In this document: positions 44,676 through 52,600 of the stretch, piece by piece
Layout of the letters: each line of letters starts with the position of its first letter
How positions within the stretch are numbered: position 1 is the first letter of the stretch
Program-made: the position numbers and the translations under genes
The notes under the pieces: generated by a model
Databases searched by the model: none
Seen by the model: only the letters and a program-made list of their open reading frames with translations
Told to the model about the DNA's origin: nothing
Origin: Demequina sp. NBRC 110052
Lineage (GTDB): Bacteria > Actinomycetota > Actinomycetes > Actinomycetales > Demequinaceae
Assembly (NCBI RefSeq): GCF_002090075.1
Contig: NZ_BBRI01000002.1
Location: 372,001-436,000, forward strand
Reading direction: 5' to 3'
DNA: 64,000 nucleotides

Positions 44676-45569
44676 TCAGCGAGAGGACCCGTCATCTGGC
44701 GCCAAGTCACGCGTTTCCAGCGCTTTCACTGCGCGCGCCGCGCCGGCGAGCATCGCCGCACGCAGCGACTCACCGCGGAGAGCACCGGGCGCAAGGTCCT
44801 CGCGCAGCACCTCCGCGATCATCCCCGCAGCGAACGCGTCTCCCGCGCCATTGGTGTCGACCACCGACGCTGGAAACGCCTCCACCGAGATCGTGTCGCC
44901 GTCAGTCGTCATCGCGACCGCCCCCTGGGCTCCGCGGGTGCACACGACTACCGACACCCCTCGCGCGAGCAGCGCGGTCATCACGCCACGCACGTCACGC
45001 GTGCCGTCGTCGTTCATGATCACCACGTCCGCAGCGTCGACGAAGTCGTCATGGTAGGCATCGGTGCCGTCGTAGTCGTGGAGGTCGGTCCAGATCCACG
45101 CCCCTTGGGCGGAGAGATCCCCGAGCAGACTGCGCGCGATCGGCATCAGATCGGCCACCACCACCCGCGCACTCCGCGCCGCCGCGAGGGCCTCGGACCT
45201 CCACCGCCCGGGAACCGGCTGAGGAGCGTGATGGAGGAAGACGGAGACTCGCTCGCCGCGCGGCGTCACCAGGTTGAGGTGATGCTCGCTCGGCCCTGTG
45301 CACTCGACGAACGAGGTGTACAGCCCAGGGCCGCGAAGCCGCTCCCGGATCGCGCCTGCATCGGCGTCATCCCCGATCGCGGCGACACAGAGCGTCTCCA
45401 CTCCCTGCTGCGCGAGATGCAGCGCCTTCCCCGCGGACGTGCCGCCAAGCGCGTGCCACGCCTCGCGCGCGGTGACCGTATGCGGGCGTGCCTCCGGCAG
45501 TTCGTCGACGGAGACGATCTGGTTCCAGGACGCGGATCCGATCACGACCACGTCCTGCAGTGAGCTCAC
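44676..45569 (-). CDS. PfkB-family sugar kinase
   Basis: A 297-aa ribokinase-like kinase. The N-terminal VVVIGSASWNQIV and GGTSAGKALHLAQQG are family elements, and DTNGAGDAFAAGM (238-250) carries the anion hole and catalytic base Asp244. The GTG at 45569 overlaps the glucosidase stop by four bases (GTGA), so it is translationally coupled; a GTG four codons upstream is possible. PfkB kinases act on ribose, fructose, nucleosides or others; pairing with an alpha-glucosidase is unusual. Glucose seems unlikely as its only substrate since PpgK is also encoded. Confidence 0.85.
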   Translation of the reverse strand: MSSLQDVVVIGSASWNQIVSVDELPEARPHTVTAREAWHALGGTSAGKALHLAQQGVETLCVAAIGDDADAGAIRERLRGPGLYTSFVECTGPSEHHLNLVTPRGERVSVFLHHAPQPVPGRWRSEALAAARSARVVVADLMPIARSLLGDLSAQGAWIWTDLHDYDGTDAYHDDFVDAADVVIMNDDGTRDVRGVMTALLARGVSVVVCTRGAQGAVAMTTDGDTISVEAFPASVVDTNGAGDAFAAGMIAEVLREDLAPGALRGESLRAAMLAGAARAVKALETRDLAPDDGSSR

Positions 45570-47263
45570 CGCAGCAGCCACACCGTGCAGTCAGGCTCGA
45601 GCGCGTCGACCACAGGAGCGGACGCGATGAGTAACTGATCCGTGTGGACGCCCAGGTCACTCAGCGGCACTGCCGCCTCGGAGAGGTTCACCACGACGCG
45701 CACCCCGGCGACGTCGAACGCGAGCACCTGCTCAGGGACGGAAGCGCCACCGAGCTCGTCGACCCACGCGAGCTCCGCCACCGCGAGCCCGTGCGTGCGT
45801 CGTGCGGCGAGGGCGCTCCGGTACATCTCGAGCGTGGAGCCCGGCACCCCGCGCTGGGCGTCGCGCGCCAGCGTGGCCCACTCCTCGGGCTGCGGCAGCC
45901 ACGATCGGCCGGCCTCACTGAAGCCGTAGGCCGGCGCATCGGACGTCCACGGGAGAGGCACACGGCAGCCGTCGCGCCCGTAGCGCTCCCCCGCCGTGCG
46001 GAACCATGTGGGGTCCTGCCGGTGCTCGTCCTCGATGAAGACATGCTCGGGCAGTCCGAGCTCTTCCCCCTGGTAGAGATAGGCCGAGCCGGGCAGTGCG
46101 AGCATCATCAGACTCGCGGCGCGGGCGCGGCGCAGGCCCAGCTCGGGGATCGGCAGTCCGGGCGAGTCAGGCCCGATGCCGTGACCCTGCGGATTCTCTG
46201 CCGTGAGGGCGAGACGGCTCGCGTGTCTGACCACGTCGTGGTTGGACAGCACCCACGTGCTCGGGGCGCCGACGGCGCCGAACGCGTCGAGCGACTCGGC
46301 GATCACCGCCCGCTGGCTCGCCGCGTCCCAGTCGGCGCTCAGGAATGCGAAGTTGAACGCCTGATGCATCTCGTCTGGCCGCACCCACTGCGCCATGCGA
46401 CCCAGGGGTTGGATCCAAGCCTCCGCTGCGAGGATGCGGTCTGGACCGTACTCCTCGAGCACGCGGCGCCACCGGCGCCAGATGTCGTGCACGCCCTCCT
46501 GCCCGAAATACGGGATCGGCTCCCACTCGTCGCCACCCATCGAGCCCGCATTCTCGGCGGGCATGTAGTCGGGCAGACCGTCGGCCTTCACGAGACCGTG
46601 CGCGACGTCCACGCGGAAGCCGTCGACGCCGAGGTCGAGCCAGAACCGCAGCACCTCGTCGAACTCGGCGCGCACCTGCTCACTGCCCCACTCGAGATCG
46701 GGCTGCGAGCTGTCGAACAGGTGCAGGTACCACTGACCCGGGCTGCCGTCGGCCTCGACGATGCGCGTCCACGCGGGTCCGCCGAAGATCGACTGCCAGT
46801 TGTTGGGCGGCAGCTCGCCGTGCTCGCCCGCTCCATCCCTGAAGATGTACCGCGCGCGGGCCGCCGAGCCGGGCTCAGCGCGCAGCGCCTCGCGGAACCA
46901 GCGGTGCTCGCTCGAGGTGTGGTTGGGCACCACGTCGACCAGCACACGGAGCCCGAGCTCGTGCGCGCGCCCGATGAGTCGGCGCGCGTCCACGTTGGTG
47001 CCGAAGATCGGGTCCACGGTCGTGAAGTCGGAGACGTCGTAGCCACCGTCGCGCTGGGGCGAGGCGTAGAAGGGCGAGAGCCAGATCGCGTCGACGCCGA
47101 GCTCGGCGATGCTGTCGAGGCGGTCGATGATGCCCACGAGATCGCCGATGCCGTCACCGTCGCCATCCGCGAACGAGCGCGGATAGATCTGGTAGATCAC
47201 GGCGGTGCGCCACCACTCGGATTCGCTGGTCGCGGTGGGTGCGGGGGCAACGTCGGTCGACAT
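45566..47263 (-). CDS. Alpha-glucosidase, GH13 family (second copy)
   Basis: A 565-aa cytosolic GH13 enzyme. The catalytic set is intact: Asp219 (GFRVDVAHGL), Glu281 (LAAEAW), Asp343 (LSNHDV); DVVPNHTS (110-117) is region I. It shares long blocks with the enzyme at 18.0-19.7 kb and is a clear paralogue. GAGGAG lies six bases before the ATG. It heads the minus-strand sugar cluster, with a LacI-type box 85 bp upstream. Likely role: breaking imported alpha-glucosides for the kinase and PpgK. Confidence 0.92.
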   Translation of the reverse strand: MSTDVAPAPTATSESEWWRTAVIYQIYPRSFADGDGDGIGDLVGIIDRLDSIAELGVDAIWLSPFYASPQRDGGYDVSDFTTVDPIFGTNVDARRLIGRAHELGLRVLVDVVPNHTSSEHRWFREALRAEPGSAARARYIFRDGAGEHGELPPNNWQSIFGGPAWTRIVEADGSPGQWYLHLFDSSQPDLEWGSEQVRAEFDEVLRFWLDLGVDGFRVDVAHGLVKADGLPDYMPAENAGSMGGDEWEPIPYFGQEGVHDIWRRWRRVLEEYGPDRILAAEAWIQPLGRMAQWVRPDEMHQAFNFAFLSADWDAASQRAVIAESLDAFGAVGAPSTWVLSNHDVVRHASRLALTAENPQGHGIGPDSPGLPIPELGLRRARAASLMMLALPGSAYLYQGEELGLPEHVFIEDEHRQDPTWFRTAGERYGRDGCRVPLPWTSDAPAYGFSEAGRSWLPQPEEWATLARDAQRGVPGSTLEMYRSALAARRTHGLAVAELAWVDELGGASVPEQVLAFDVAGVRVVVNLSEAAVPLSDLGVHTDQLLIASAPVVDALEPDCTVWLLR

Positions 47264-47347
47264 GCGCTTCTCCTCGTCGAGGCGTGCTCAGCGGCCGACC
47301 GACGCGGCGGCCGTGCCGGGCGCCGCGGTCAGGCGCCATGCGAGGAA

Positions 47348-47361
47348 TGTAAACGCTTCCA
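47348..47361. promoter_or_regulatory. LacI-type operator of the second alpha-glucosidase gene
   Basis: TGTAAACGCTTCCA fits the consensus TGTAARCGYTTNCA, 85-98 bp before the glucosidase start, at about the same distance as the 17893 operator before the first glucosidase gene. Confidence 0.72.
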
Positions 47362-47390
47362 CCTGCCCGATGCAAACTCGCCACACGCGA

Positions 47391-47433
47391 CGATGCCCGC
47401 CGGGCGCTGGAGGTGCGTGCCCGGCGGGCATCG
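47391..47433 (-). terminator. Terminator of the GtrA gene
   Basis: CGATGCCCGCCGGGC (47391-47405) and GCCCGGCGGGCATCG (47419-47433) form a perfect 15-bp stem with a 13-base loop, 38 nt beyond the GtrA stop. It separates GtrA from the sugar cluster promoter. Confidence 0.85.
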
Positions 47434-47471
47434 TCATCGAGGGGCCGCGGTCAGGTCCGCGGCACGAGGGG

Positions 47472-48095
47472 TCAGTCCGTGCGTGACCCCTCCGCCTCGT
47501 GGGCGGCCGCCTCTGCGGCCTCGTTCTGCTCCACCTTGCGCATCACCACGAACTTCAGCACCGGGTAGAGGATGACGACCTGGATCATGATGTTGACTAC
47601 GTTCGCCACGTAGACGGCCCAGCCGCCCACGACGTCCGTCAGCGGGGGCACGATGATCTGCGGCACGTACAGGCAGATGAAGTACACCGCGACGACGGCG
47701 GTGATGTAGATCGGGATGGCCGCGCCCAGGTTGTTGTTCGCCTTGAAGACGACCTTGCGCTGCACGTAGAAGTTCACGGCCTGCGCCGCCGCGTAGGCCA
47801 GGAGGAACGACAGGAAGCCCGCGAGACCGCCAGCGGCCACCGTGTACTCGAACGGCCCCCAGCTGAACGGTGTGTCCGCCCACGCCGAGAAGATGATCGC
47901 GTTGCTGACGAACAGCACCAGGAAGTTCGTGATCGTCGCCACGTTCGACATGATGTTGAACATGATGAACTCGTAGATGTCCGGGTGGGCGTCGCGCCAA
48001 TCCTGGAACCTGCGCCACAGCGACCAGCCGCCGCGGCGCGCGTCCGGGTCGGAACCCTGCTGACTCGCACCCGAGCCCTGGACCTCGTCGTCCAT
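47472..48095 (-). CDS. GtrA-family membrane protein
   Basis: A 207-aa protein with a charged N-terminal 35 residues, then four membrane helices and a charged Glu/Ala C-terminus. The YEFIMFNIMSNVATITNFLVLF opening and NFYVQRKVVFKANNN between helices 2 and 3 match GtrA, a family thought to move lipid-linked sugars across the membrane for cell-surface glycosylation. No glycosyltransferase partner adjoins. The ATG at 48095 has a purine-rich AGGCAG upstream. It ends in a strong terminator, so it is a stand-alone unit. Confidence 0.85.
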   Translation of the reverse strand: MDDEVQGSGASQQGSDPDARRGGWSLWRRFQDWRDAHPDIYEFIMFNIMSNVATITNFLVLFVSNAIIFSAWADTPFSWGPFEYTVAAGGLAGFLSFLLAYAAAQAVNFYVQRKVVFKANNNLGAAIPIYITAVVAVYFICLYVPQIIVPPLTDVVGGWAVYVANVVNIMIQVVILYPVLKFVVMRKVEQNEAAEAAAHEAEGSRTD

Positions 48096-48310
48096 GATCA
48101 CTGCCTGCCCCTTCCTGAAGCGAACGACGGGCGGCCGGCGAGGTCGGTGGAGTACCGACGCAGTCAGCGCTGGCCGCGCGTCACTCCCCCATGGTCAGGG
48201 GCGCGAGATCGCGATGACGCACGCACTGCACAACCGGGCAGATCTGGCGCATGATCTGTGCCCTGCAACCCGAGCCAGCGCACTGCGCGGCTGTCCTCCA
48301 GGAAGCACTC

Positions 48311-49153
48311 CTAGTCGGCAGCATGCTCGATCATGTCGCGGTAGCCCTCCCTGAAGGTTGGAAAGTCCAGGTGACCGACCAGGCTCCGCACCGCGGTCCC
48401 ATCAAAGACGTTGCCCGTCCGACCTGGACCGTCGCCCTCCGTGGGCGGTTCCACGCCTAGGACGTCGGCGATGAAGTCCGTCACGTCGCCCAGTGTCGCG
48501 GGCTCGGCATCAAGGGCATGAATGACATGGGGTGGGTCCTCGTGTCGCAGCAGCGCGTGCAGCACGCGTACGAGATCGGTCTCGTGAACGCGATTCGTAC
48601 GTGTGGCACGGTGGATCGCACGGTGATCGCGGACCGTGCGAAGCAGGTACTCGCGCCCGGGCCCGTAGATTCCAGCGGGGCGCACGATGATCGCACCGAA
48701 CAGGTCCTCGGCAACGAGCTCTCCCTCCCGGATCACTCTTGCCCGTGGCGTCGCGGGCCGTGGAACGTGCGACTCGGTGATCGGCTGCGGGCCATCCCAG
48801 CCCTCGAACACGCCCGTCGATGACACGAACACCGTTCGGGAGGGAGCTTCCTGCAGCCCGTCGCGCAAGTGCTGAAGAACCGGCCGGTACCCATCGGGAT
48901 CCACCGAGGGTGGAAGCATGATCACCATCGCGTCAACGACGGGCAGCGGCTCGCGAAGGGGCTTCGTGAGATCCGCGCCAATCGCCACGACGCGGCTAGG
49001 AAGGCTCTCGGTGTGGCGTCGAAGCGCGAAGACAGTCTCGCCCTCGTTCGCAAGGCGCTCGCCGAGGCGCGCGCCCAGCTTTCCGCACCCCGCGAGCAGC
49101 GTTCTGCTCGCCAATGCTGTCGGCTGAGCGCCCTGCGTGGGAGTTGCTCGCAT
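48311..49153 (-). CDS. NAD(P)-dependent epimerase-like protein (YeeZ type)
   Basis: A 280-aa atypical SDR: LLAGCGKLGARLGERLA is a Rossmann loop with the AGCGKLG variant seen in YeeZ-like proteins, followed by FVSSTGVFEGW and IIVRPAGIYGPGREY. The usual YxxxK is not obvious. The ATG at 49153 is a best guess; GAGGGAAGGGA lies 13-20 bases upstream, so spacing is loose and nearby starts are possible. Function unknown, perhaps NADP-sugar or quinone related. Confidence 0.78.
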   Translation of the reverse strand: MRATPTQGAQPTALASRTLLAGCGKLGARLGERLANEGETVFALRRHTESLPSRVVAIGADLTKPLREPLPVVDAMVIMLPPSVDPDGYRPVLQHLRDGLQEAPSRTVFVSSTGVFEGWDGPQPITESHVPRPATPRARVIREGELVAEDLFGAIIVRPAGIYGPGREYLLRTVRDHRAIHRATRTNRVHETDLVRVLHALLRHEDPPHVIHALDAEPATLGDVTDFIADVLGVEPPTEGDGPGRTGNVFDGTAVRSLVGHLDFPTFREGYRDMIEHAAD

Positions 49154-49248
49154 TGCGATGATGAGTCCCTTCCCTCGGGATCCGTGGCCGATCCGCGATG
49201 ATCGCATGTCTTGCGTGAGGCGCATGAGTTGACCAATGCCGGAATCGC

Positions 49249-49608
49249 CTAGACCTGCTGGAACTCGAGACGGTTGCCGAACACATCGAAGCAGTGGACT
49301 CTACTCACTCCGGGCCGCTCGCCATCGCTCCGCGTGCAAGGGTGTCCAGCTGCCTCCAGGATCACACGCAGCGATTCGAGGTCATCCACCACGATCGCCG
49401 GATGAGCCTTGCGCGCAGGAACGAACGGCTCCTCGACTCCGAGGTGGAGGACGATACCGCCTTGCTCAAACCACGCTCCCCCGCGAGCAGCGAGGGCCGC
49501 AGGTTTGTCGATCTCGACCATGCCAAGCACGCCTGCATAGAACGCCCTGGCTTCGGACTCGCGCCCCGCGGGCATTGACAGGAGCACATGATCGAACGAG
49601 CGCATCAT
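49249..49608 (-). CDS. VOC/glyoxalase-family protein
   Basis: A 119-aa single-domain protein of the vicinal oxygen chelate fold: FDHVLLSMPAGRESEARAFYAGVLGM at the N-terminus and FDVFGNRLEFQQ at the C-terminus, with metal ligand candidates His and Glu at these ends. It resembles short glyoxalase/bleomycin-resistance proteins that give no clear substrate. TACGAT lies six bases before the ATG at 49608, the leaderless pattern. Confidence 0.82.
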   Translation of the reverse strand: MMRSFDHVLLSMPAGRESEARAFYAGVLGMVEIDKPAALAARGGAWFEQGGIVLHLGVEEPFVPARKAHPAIVVDDLESLRVILEAAGHPCTRSDGERPGVSRVHCFDVFGNRLEFQQV

Positions 49609-49620
49609 GCGACCATCGTA
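49609..49620 (-). promoter_or_regulatory. Leaderless promoter box of the VOC gene
   Basis: On the minus strand TACGAT (49620-49615), six bases, then ATG at 49608; no ribosome site. Confidence 0.5.
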
Positions 49621-49686
49621 GGCGCCGGGATTGTTGAGGTGCCTGAGGGGCCTTGCGATCCTCACGGCCGATCTACCAGGCCGAAG

Positions 49687-50060
49687 GCGGATGAGCTGGC
49701 CGATACGCCGGGTTCTGTCTCTCAGACCGAAGCCTGAGGGGCGGCCATCCATCTAGGCCCTGGATTGCTCCAGGGCTCAAGCGACCTACCCGGAAGCATC
49801 GGGCGGGCAGCCCTCAAGCGCTTCCTGTCTGGCCTTGCTCCGAGTGGGGTTTACCGTGCCGCTCCCGTCACCGGTCGCGCGGTGAGCTCTTACCTCACCG
49901 TTTCACCCTTACCTGCGCCCTGAGGCACCGGCGGTCTGTTCTCTGTGGCACTGTCCCGCGGGTCACCCCGGGTGGCTGTTAGCCATCACCCTGCCCTGTG
50001 GAGCCCGGACGTTCCTCGGTGCGGTTTCCCGCAACGCGACCGCCTGGCCAACTCATCCGC
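49687..50060 (-). ncRNA. rnpB: RNase P RNA, class A
   Basis: The catalytic RNA that cuts the 5' leader from tRNA precursors. Read on the minus strand it starts GCGGATGAGTTGGCC and ends GGCCAGCTCATCCGC, which pair as helix P1. Inside are the universal GAGGAACGTCCGGGCTCC (about 50017-50000), GGGTGAAACGGTGAGGTAAG, and ACAGAA near the 3' end. The length of about 374 nt fits the ancestral type A of actinobacteria. Open reading frames across this interval are spurious. The exact 3' end may differ by a few bases. Confidence 0.96.
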
Positions 50061-50096
50061 GTGTCAAGGATACCTGGTGGGACGCGACCCGCTGAA
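50061..50096 (-). promoter_or_regulatory. rnpB promoter
   Basis: Minus-strand TATCCT (+ coordinates 50067-50072) lies six bases before the mature RNA start at 50060; TTCAGC (50091-50096), 18 bp further up, is a weak -35 candidate. It faces away from the yaaA promoter. Confidence 0.55.
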
Positions 50097-50103
50097 GCCC
50101 GGT

Positions 50104-50116
50104 TACCCTGTGACCC
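50104..50116 (+). promoter_or_regulatory. Leaderless promoter box of yaaA
   Basis: TACCCT (50104-50109), seven bases, then the GTG start at 50117; no Shine-Dalgarno. Confidence 0.5.
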
Positions 50117-50887
50117 GTGCTCGTGCTCCTCCCGCCCTCCGAAGGCAAGACCGCGCCCATCGAGGGCGATCCCGTCGACCTCGCGGCGCTGAGCCACGCC
50201 GAGCTCGCGGACTCCCGCCGACGGGTCGGCGACGCGCTCGCGAAAGTCAGCGGGCAGCGCAACGCGATGAAGGTGCTGGACGTGGGTGCGAGCCTCGCGG
50301 ACGAGGTCGTGCGCAACACGACGCTGTGGGACAACCCGGCCGATGCGGCGGCCAGGGTCTACACGGGCGTCCTGTACGACGCGGCGAAGATGGCCTCGTG
50401 GGACGGCCCGACGCTGGAGCGGGCGGCGTCTCGCGTGCGAGTGGTCTCGGCGCTGTGGGGAGCGGTCTCCCCCGCCGATGCGATCCCCGCCTATCGCCTG
50501 TCGATGGCAACGGCACTGGGGCGCCTGGGCGGCCTGGCCTCCTTCTGGCGTGCTTGCCTCACCCCGACGCTGAATGCGCTCGCCGACGGCGGGCTCGTCG
50601 TCGACTGCCGCAGCTCGAGCTATGTCGCCGCGTACCGGCCTGACGCCCCATGGGTCGCAGTCAAGGTGATGCGCGAATTCAATGGCAAGCGAGCCGTGGT
50701 GAGCCACATGGCGAAGCACACGCGCGGCCTGCTCGCCGCGCACCTGGTGCAGACGGACGCGACCCCGGCGACGGCGTCGGACCTCGCCGACGCCGCTGCC
50801 GGGATGATCGGCGACGCGCTGGTCGACGTGGCGCTGGAGGCGCGCGCGAAGGGCCCGGACGAGCTCACGCTCGTCATCGCGGGCTGA
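50117..50887 (+). CDS. yaaA: YaaA-family peroxide stress protein (DUF328)
   Basis: A 256-aa protein. The family opening LLPPSEGKT (4-12), YTGVLYD and the C-terminal MREFNGKRAVVSHMAKHTRG (about 189-208) are clear. In E. coli YaaA limits free iron under peroxide stress and binds DNA; whether this holds here is not known. The GTG at 50117 is seven bases after TACCCT and directly begins LVLLPPSEGK. Divergent from rnpB with only 56 bp between starts. Convergent with the following SDR gene, 13 nt apart. Confidence 0.88.
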   Translation: MLVLLPPSEGKTAPIEGDPVDLAALSHAELADSRRRVGDALAKVSGQRNAMKVLDVGASLADEVVRNTTLWDNPADAAARVYTGVLYDAAKMASWDGPTLERAASRVRVVSALWGAVSPADAIPAYRLSMATALGRLGGLASFWRACLTPTLNALADGGLVVDCRSSSYVAAYRPDAPWVAVKVMREFNGKRAVVSHMAKHTRGLLAAHLVQTDATPATASDLADAAAGMIGDALVDVALEARAKGPDELTLVIAG

Positions 50888-50900
50888 CGCGCCGCTGCGC

Positions 50901-51647
50901 TCAGACGAGCGCCATGCCTCCGTCGACGGGGAGCGTGTGGCCGGTCACGAACGTGCTCTCCATGAGGAACAGATAGGCGCTCGCCACCTCGGCGACGGTG
51001 GCCGTGCGACCGAGCGGGACGGCGCTTGCCATCTGGGCGGCGGTCTCCTCGAGCGTCGCCGGGTCGAGGTCGCGCCACAGGCCGGTCAGCGTCCAGGTGG
51101 GCGAGACGGCGTTGACGCGCACCTTCGGCGCCAGTTCCACGGCAAGGCCACGCACCATGGTCGCGATCGCCTCATTGCCGATGACGGTGCCGGATGAGTT
51201 GTCCGGGGTGCCTCCCGTGCCTGCAGTGAAGGTCAGCGAGCCGCCCTCGGCGATGACAGGCGCGATGGCGCGTGCGACGCGCAGGTTGTCGAACAGCTTC
51301 GCCTGGACCGCGCCCTGAATGTCGTCCCACGGCGCCGACGCGAAGCCACCGCTCATGGCGCTGCCAAGCATGGACACGACGTGGTCCACCTGGCCGATCT
51401 GCGCCGCGAGCGCCTCCACTGCCGCCGGCTGGGCCACGTCCAGCGCGGCACCCCCCACGGCGGCACCCGTCTCTCGCAGCGCCGTCACGGCATGCTCGAG
51501 CCGAGCCTTGTCGCGCCCCACGACGATCACCTTGGCACCCGCCTCGGCAGCCTCCTGCGCGACCTGCCTGCCGAACCCGGAGGTGCCTCCGAGGACGAGC
51601 ACGCGGGCTCCTTCGAGTGCGGGGTGGGCGGCGCGGGCAGGGGCCAT
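50901..51647 (-). CDS. Short-chain dehydrogenase/reductase
   Basis: A 248-aa SDR with NAD-binding VLVLGGTSGFGRQVA and C-terminal LPVDGG. The active-site region reads FTAGTGGTPDNSSGTVIGNEAI, in which the usual Ser and Tyr-x-x-x-Lys are not obvious: no tyrosine is present at the expected place. It may be a divergent or inactive SDR. The ATG at 51647 has AAGGAG six bases upstream. Nothing recognisable lies in the 198 nt upstream apart from its own promoter region. Confidence 0.82.
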   Translation of the reverse strand: MAPARAAHPALEGARVLVLGGTSGFGRQVAQEAAEAGAKVIVVGRDKARLEHAVTALRETGAAVGGAALDVAQPAAVEALAAQIGQVDHVVSMLGSAMSGGFASAPWDDIQGAVQAKLFDNLRVARAIAPVIAEGGSLTFTAGTGGTPDNSSGTVIGNEAIATMVRGLAVELAPKVRVNAVSPTWTLTGLWRDLDPATLEETAAQMASAVPLGRTATVAEVASAYLFLMESTFVTGHTLPVDGGMALV

Positions 51648-51845
51648 CAGGTTCTCCTTGCGAATGGGTCGGGTCTCCACTGTGCGGAACGGGTCTGACA
51701 CGTCGCGAGTTCCCACTGCGGCGTGTCGCTCCAGCGTGTCGAGGGGGATCGACCGCGCCAGACGTTCTCACTTGCGAGGATAGCCCGCGCGGAAGCCCGA
51801 ACGGGCCCGCGGCTCGCGAGGTGTGGGCATCCCCTCAGGGGACGC

Positions 51846-52598
51846 TCAGTGCGTCGGCACGCCCACCGCGAGGACGTGCCGCTGCGCGATCTCGCCGTCC
51901 GCAGTGACCCGCAGCTGAAGCACCGTGAGGGACGCCGGCGCGGGCCAGATCCGTCCCCACGCGCCGACCGCCGCTCCGAGCGAGACTCCGACGGCAGCCT
52001 TGATCACGACCGCGTGCGAGGCGAGCGCGAGAGTCGCGGCCGCGTCGTCGGCGGCACACGCGTCGGCATGCGCCCGCGCGAGGTCCGTCACGAGGTCGTC
52101 GACGCGCGCACCGACCTGCGGCAGGGACTCGCCGTCCGGCGCCGCGGCCTCGCCTGCGCGCCACGCCGCGAGCGCCTCCGCGCCGTCGCGCGCAACGATG
52201 CCGTCGCTGGTGAGCCCGTCCCACGCGCCGAAGTCCACCTCATGCAGTCGCGGCTCGGTCTCCACGTGCGCGCCGATCCTGCGCCCGATCGCGCCGCCCG
52301 TGTCCTGCGTGCGGGTCATGGGCGAGGCGAGCACGCGGCTCACGGGCGCCACGCCCATGAAGGAGCGGCGCCCGATGCTGTGGACCGCGTCGGCCGCTTT
52401 GGCCGCCTGGACCCGGCCCGCCGCGTTCAGGGGCGGGCCTGCGACGCCGCCGCCCGAAAACCGGTGCGCCACCGTCATGTCGGTGACCCCGTGGCGCACG
52501 AACACGAGCGTGAGAGGACTCACGAGCCCCTGCGCCCACGCCTCACCCACGGGAGCGACGGCCCCCGCGTCGCCCGTGCCGCTGTTGACCGCCGGCAC
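51846..52598 (-). CDS. Histidine phosphatase (phosphoglycerate mutase-like)
   Basis: A 250-aa phosphatase: the phosphohistidine loop VFVRHGVTD (about 33-41), PMTRTQDTG, and the second catalytic region ALASHAVVIKAA. In M. tuberculosis the equivalent gene next to the zinc-ribbon protein (Rv2228c) carries an N-terminal RNase HI domain fused to such a phosphatase; here only about 30 residues precede the phosphatase domain, so the RNase H part is absent. The GTG at 52598 is two bases after the upstream stop; a few-residue shift is possible. Third gene of the nif3 operon. Confidence 0.83.
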   Translation of the reverse strand: MPAVNSGTGDAGAVAPVGEAWAQGLVSPLTLVFVRHGVTDMTVAHRFSGGGVAGPPLNAAGRVQAAKAADAVHSIGRRSFMGVAPVSRVLASPMTRTQDTGGAIGRRIGAHVETEPRLHEVDFGAWDGLTSDGIVARDGAEALAAWRAGEAAAPDGESLPQVGARVDDLVTDLARAHADACAADDAAATLALASHAVVIKAAVGVSLGAAVGAWGRIWPAPASLTVLQLRVTADGEIAQRHVLAVGVPTH

Positions 52599-52600
52599 GC

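Noticed and set aside
48096..48310. Small gene between GtrA and the epimerase
   Set aside because: Only short frames without ribosome sites or conserved motifs; best taken as intergenic DNA with the GtrA promoter.
37035..49153. The sugar cluster as a recent genomic island
   Set aside because: Base composition and codon use look like the neighbours; there is no integrase, transposase, direct repeat or tRNA at its borders. The only tRNA in the window (55.1 kb) is not adjacent.
49945..50643. Open frames across 49.9-50.1 kb such as a 232-residue plus-strand frame
   Set aside because: The interval to 50060 is rnpB, with intact P1 helix and conserved core, and the rest is yaaA in another frame. 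The frame's Arg/Pro-rich composition is typical of shadow frames in GC-rich DNA.
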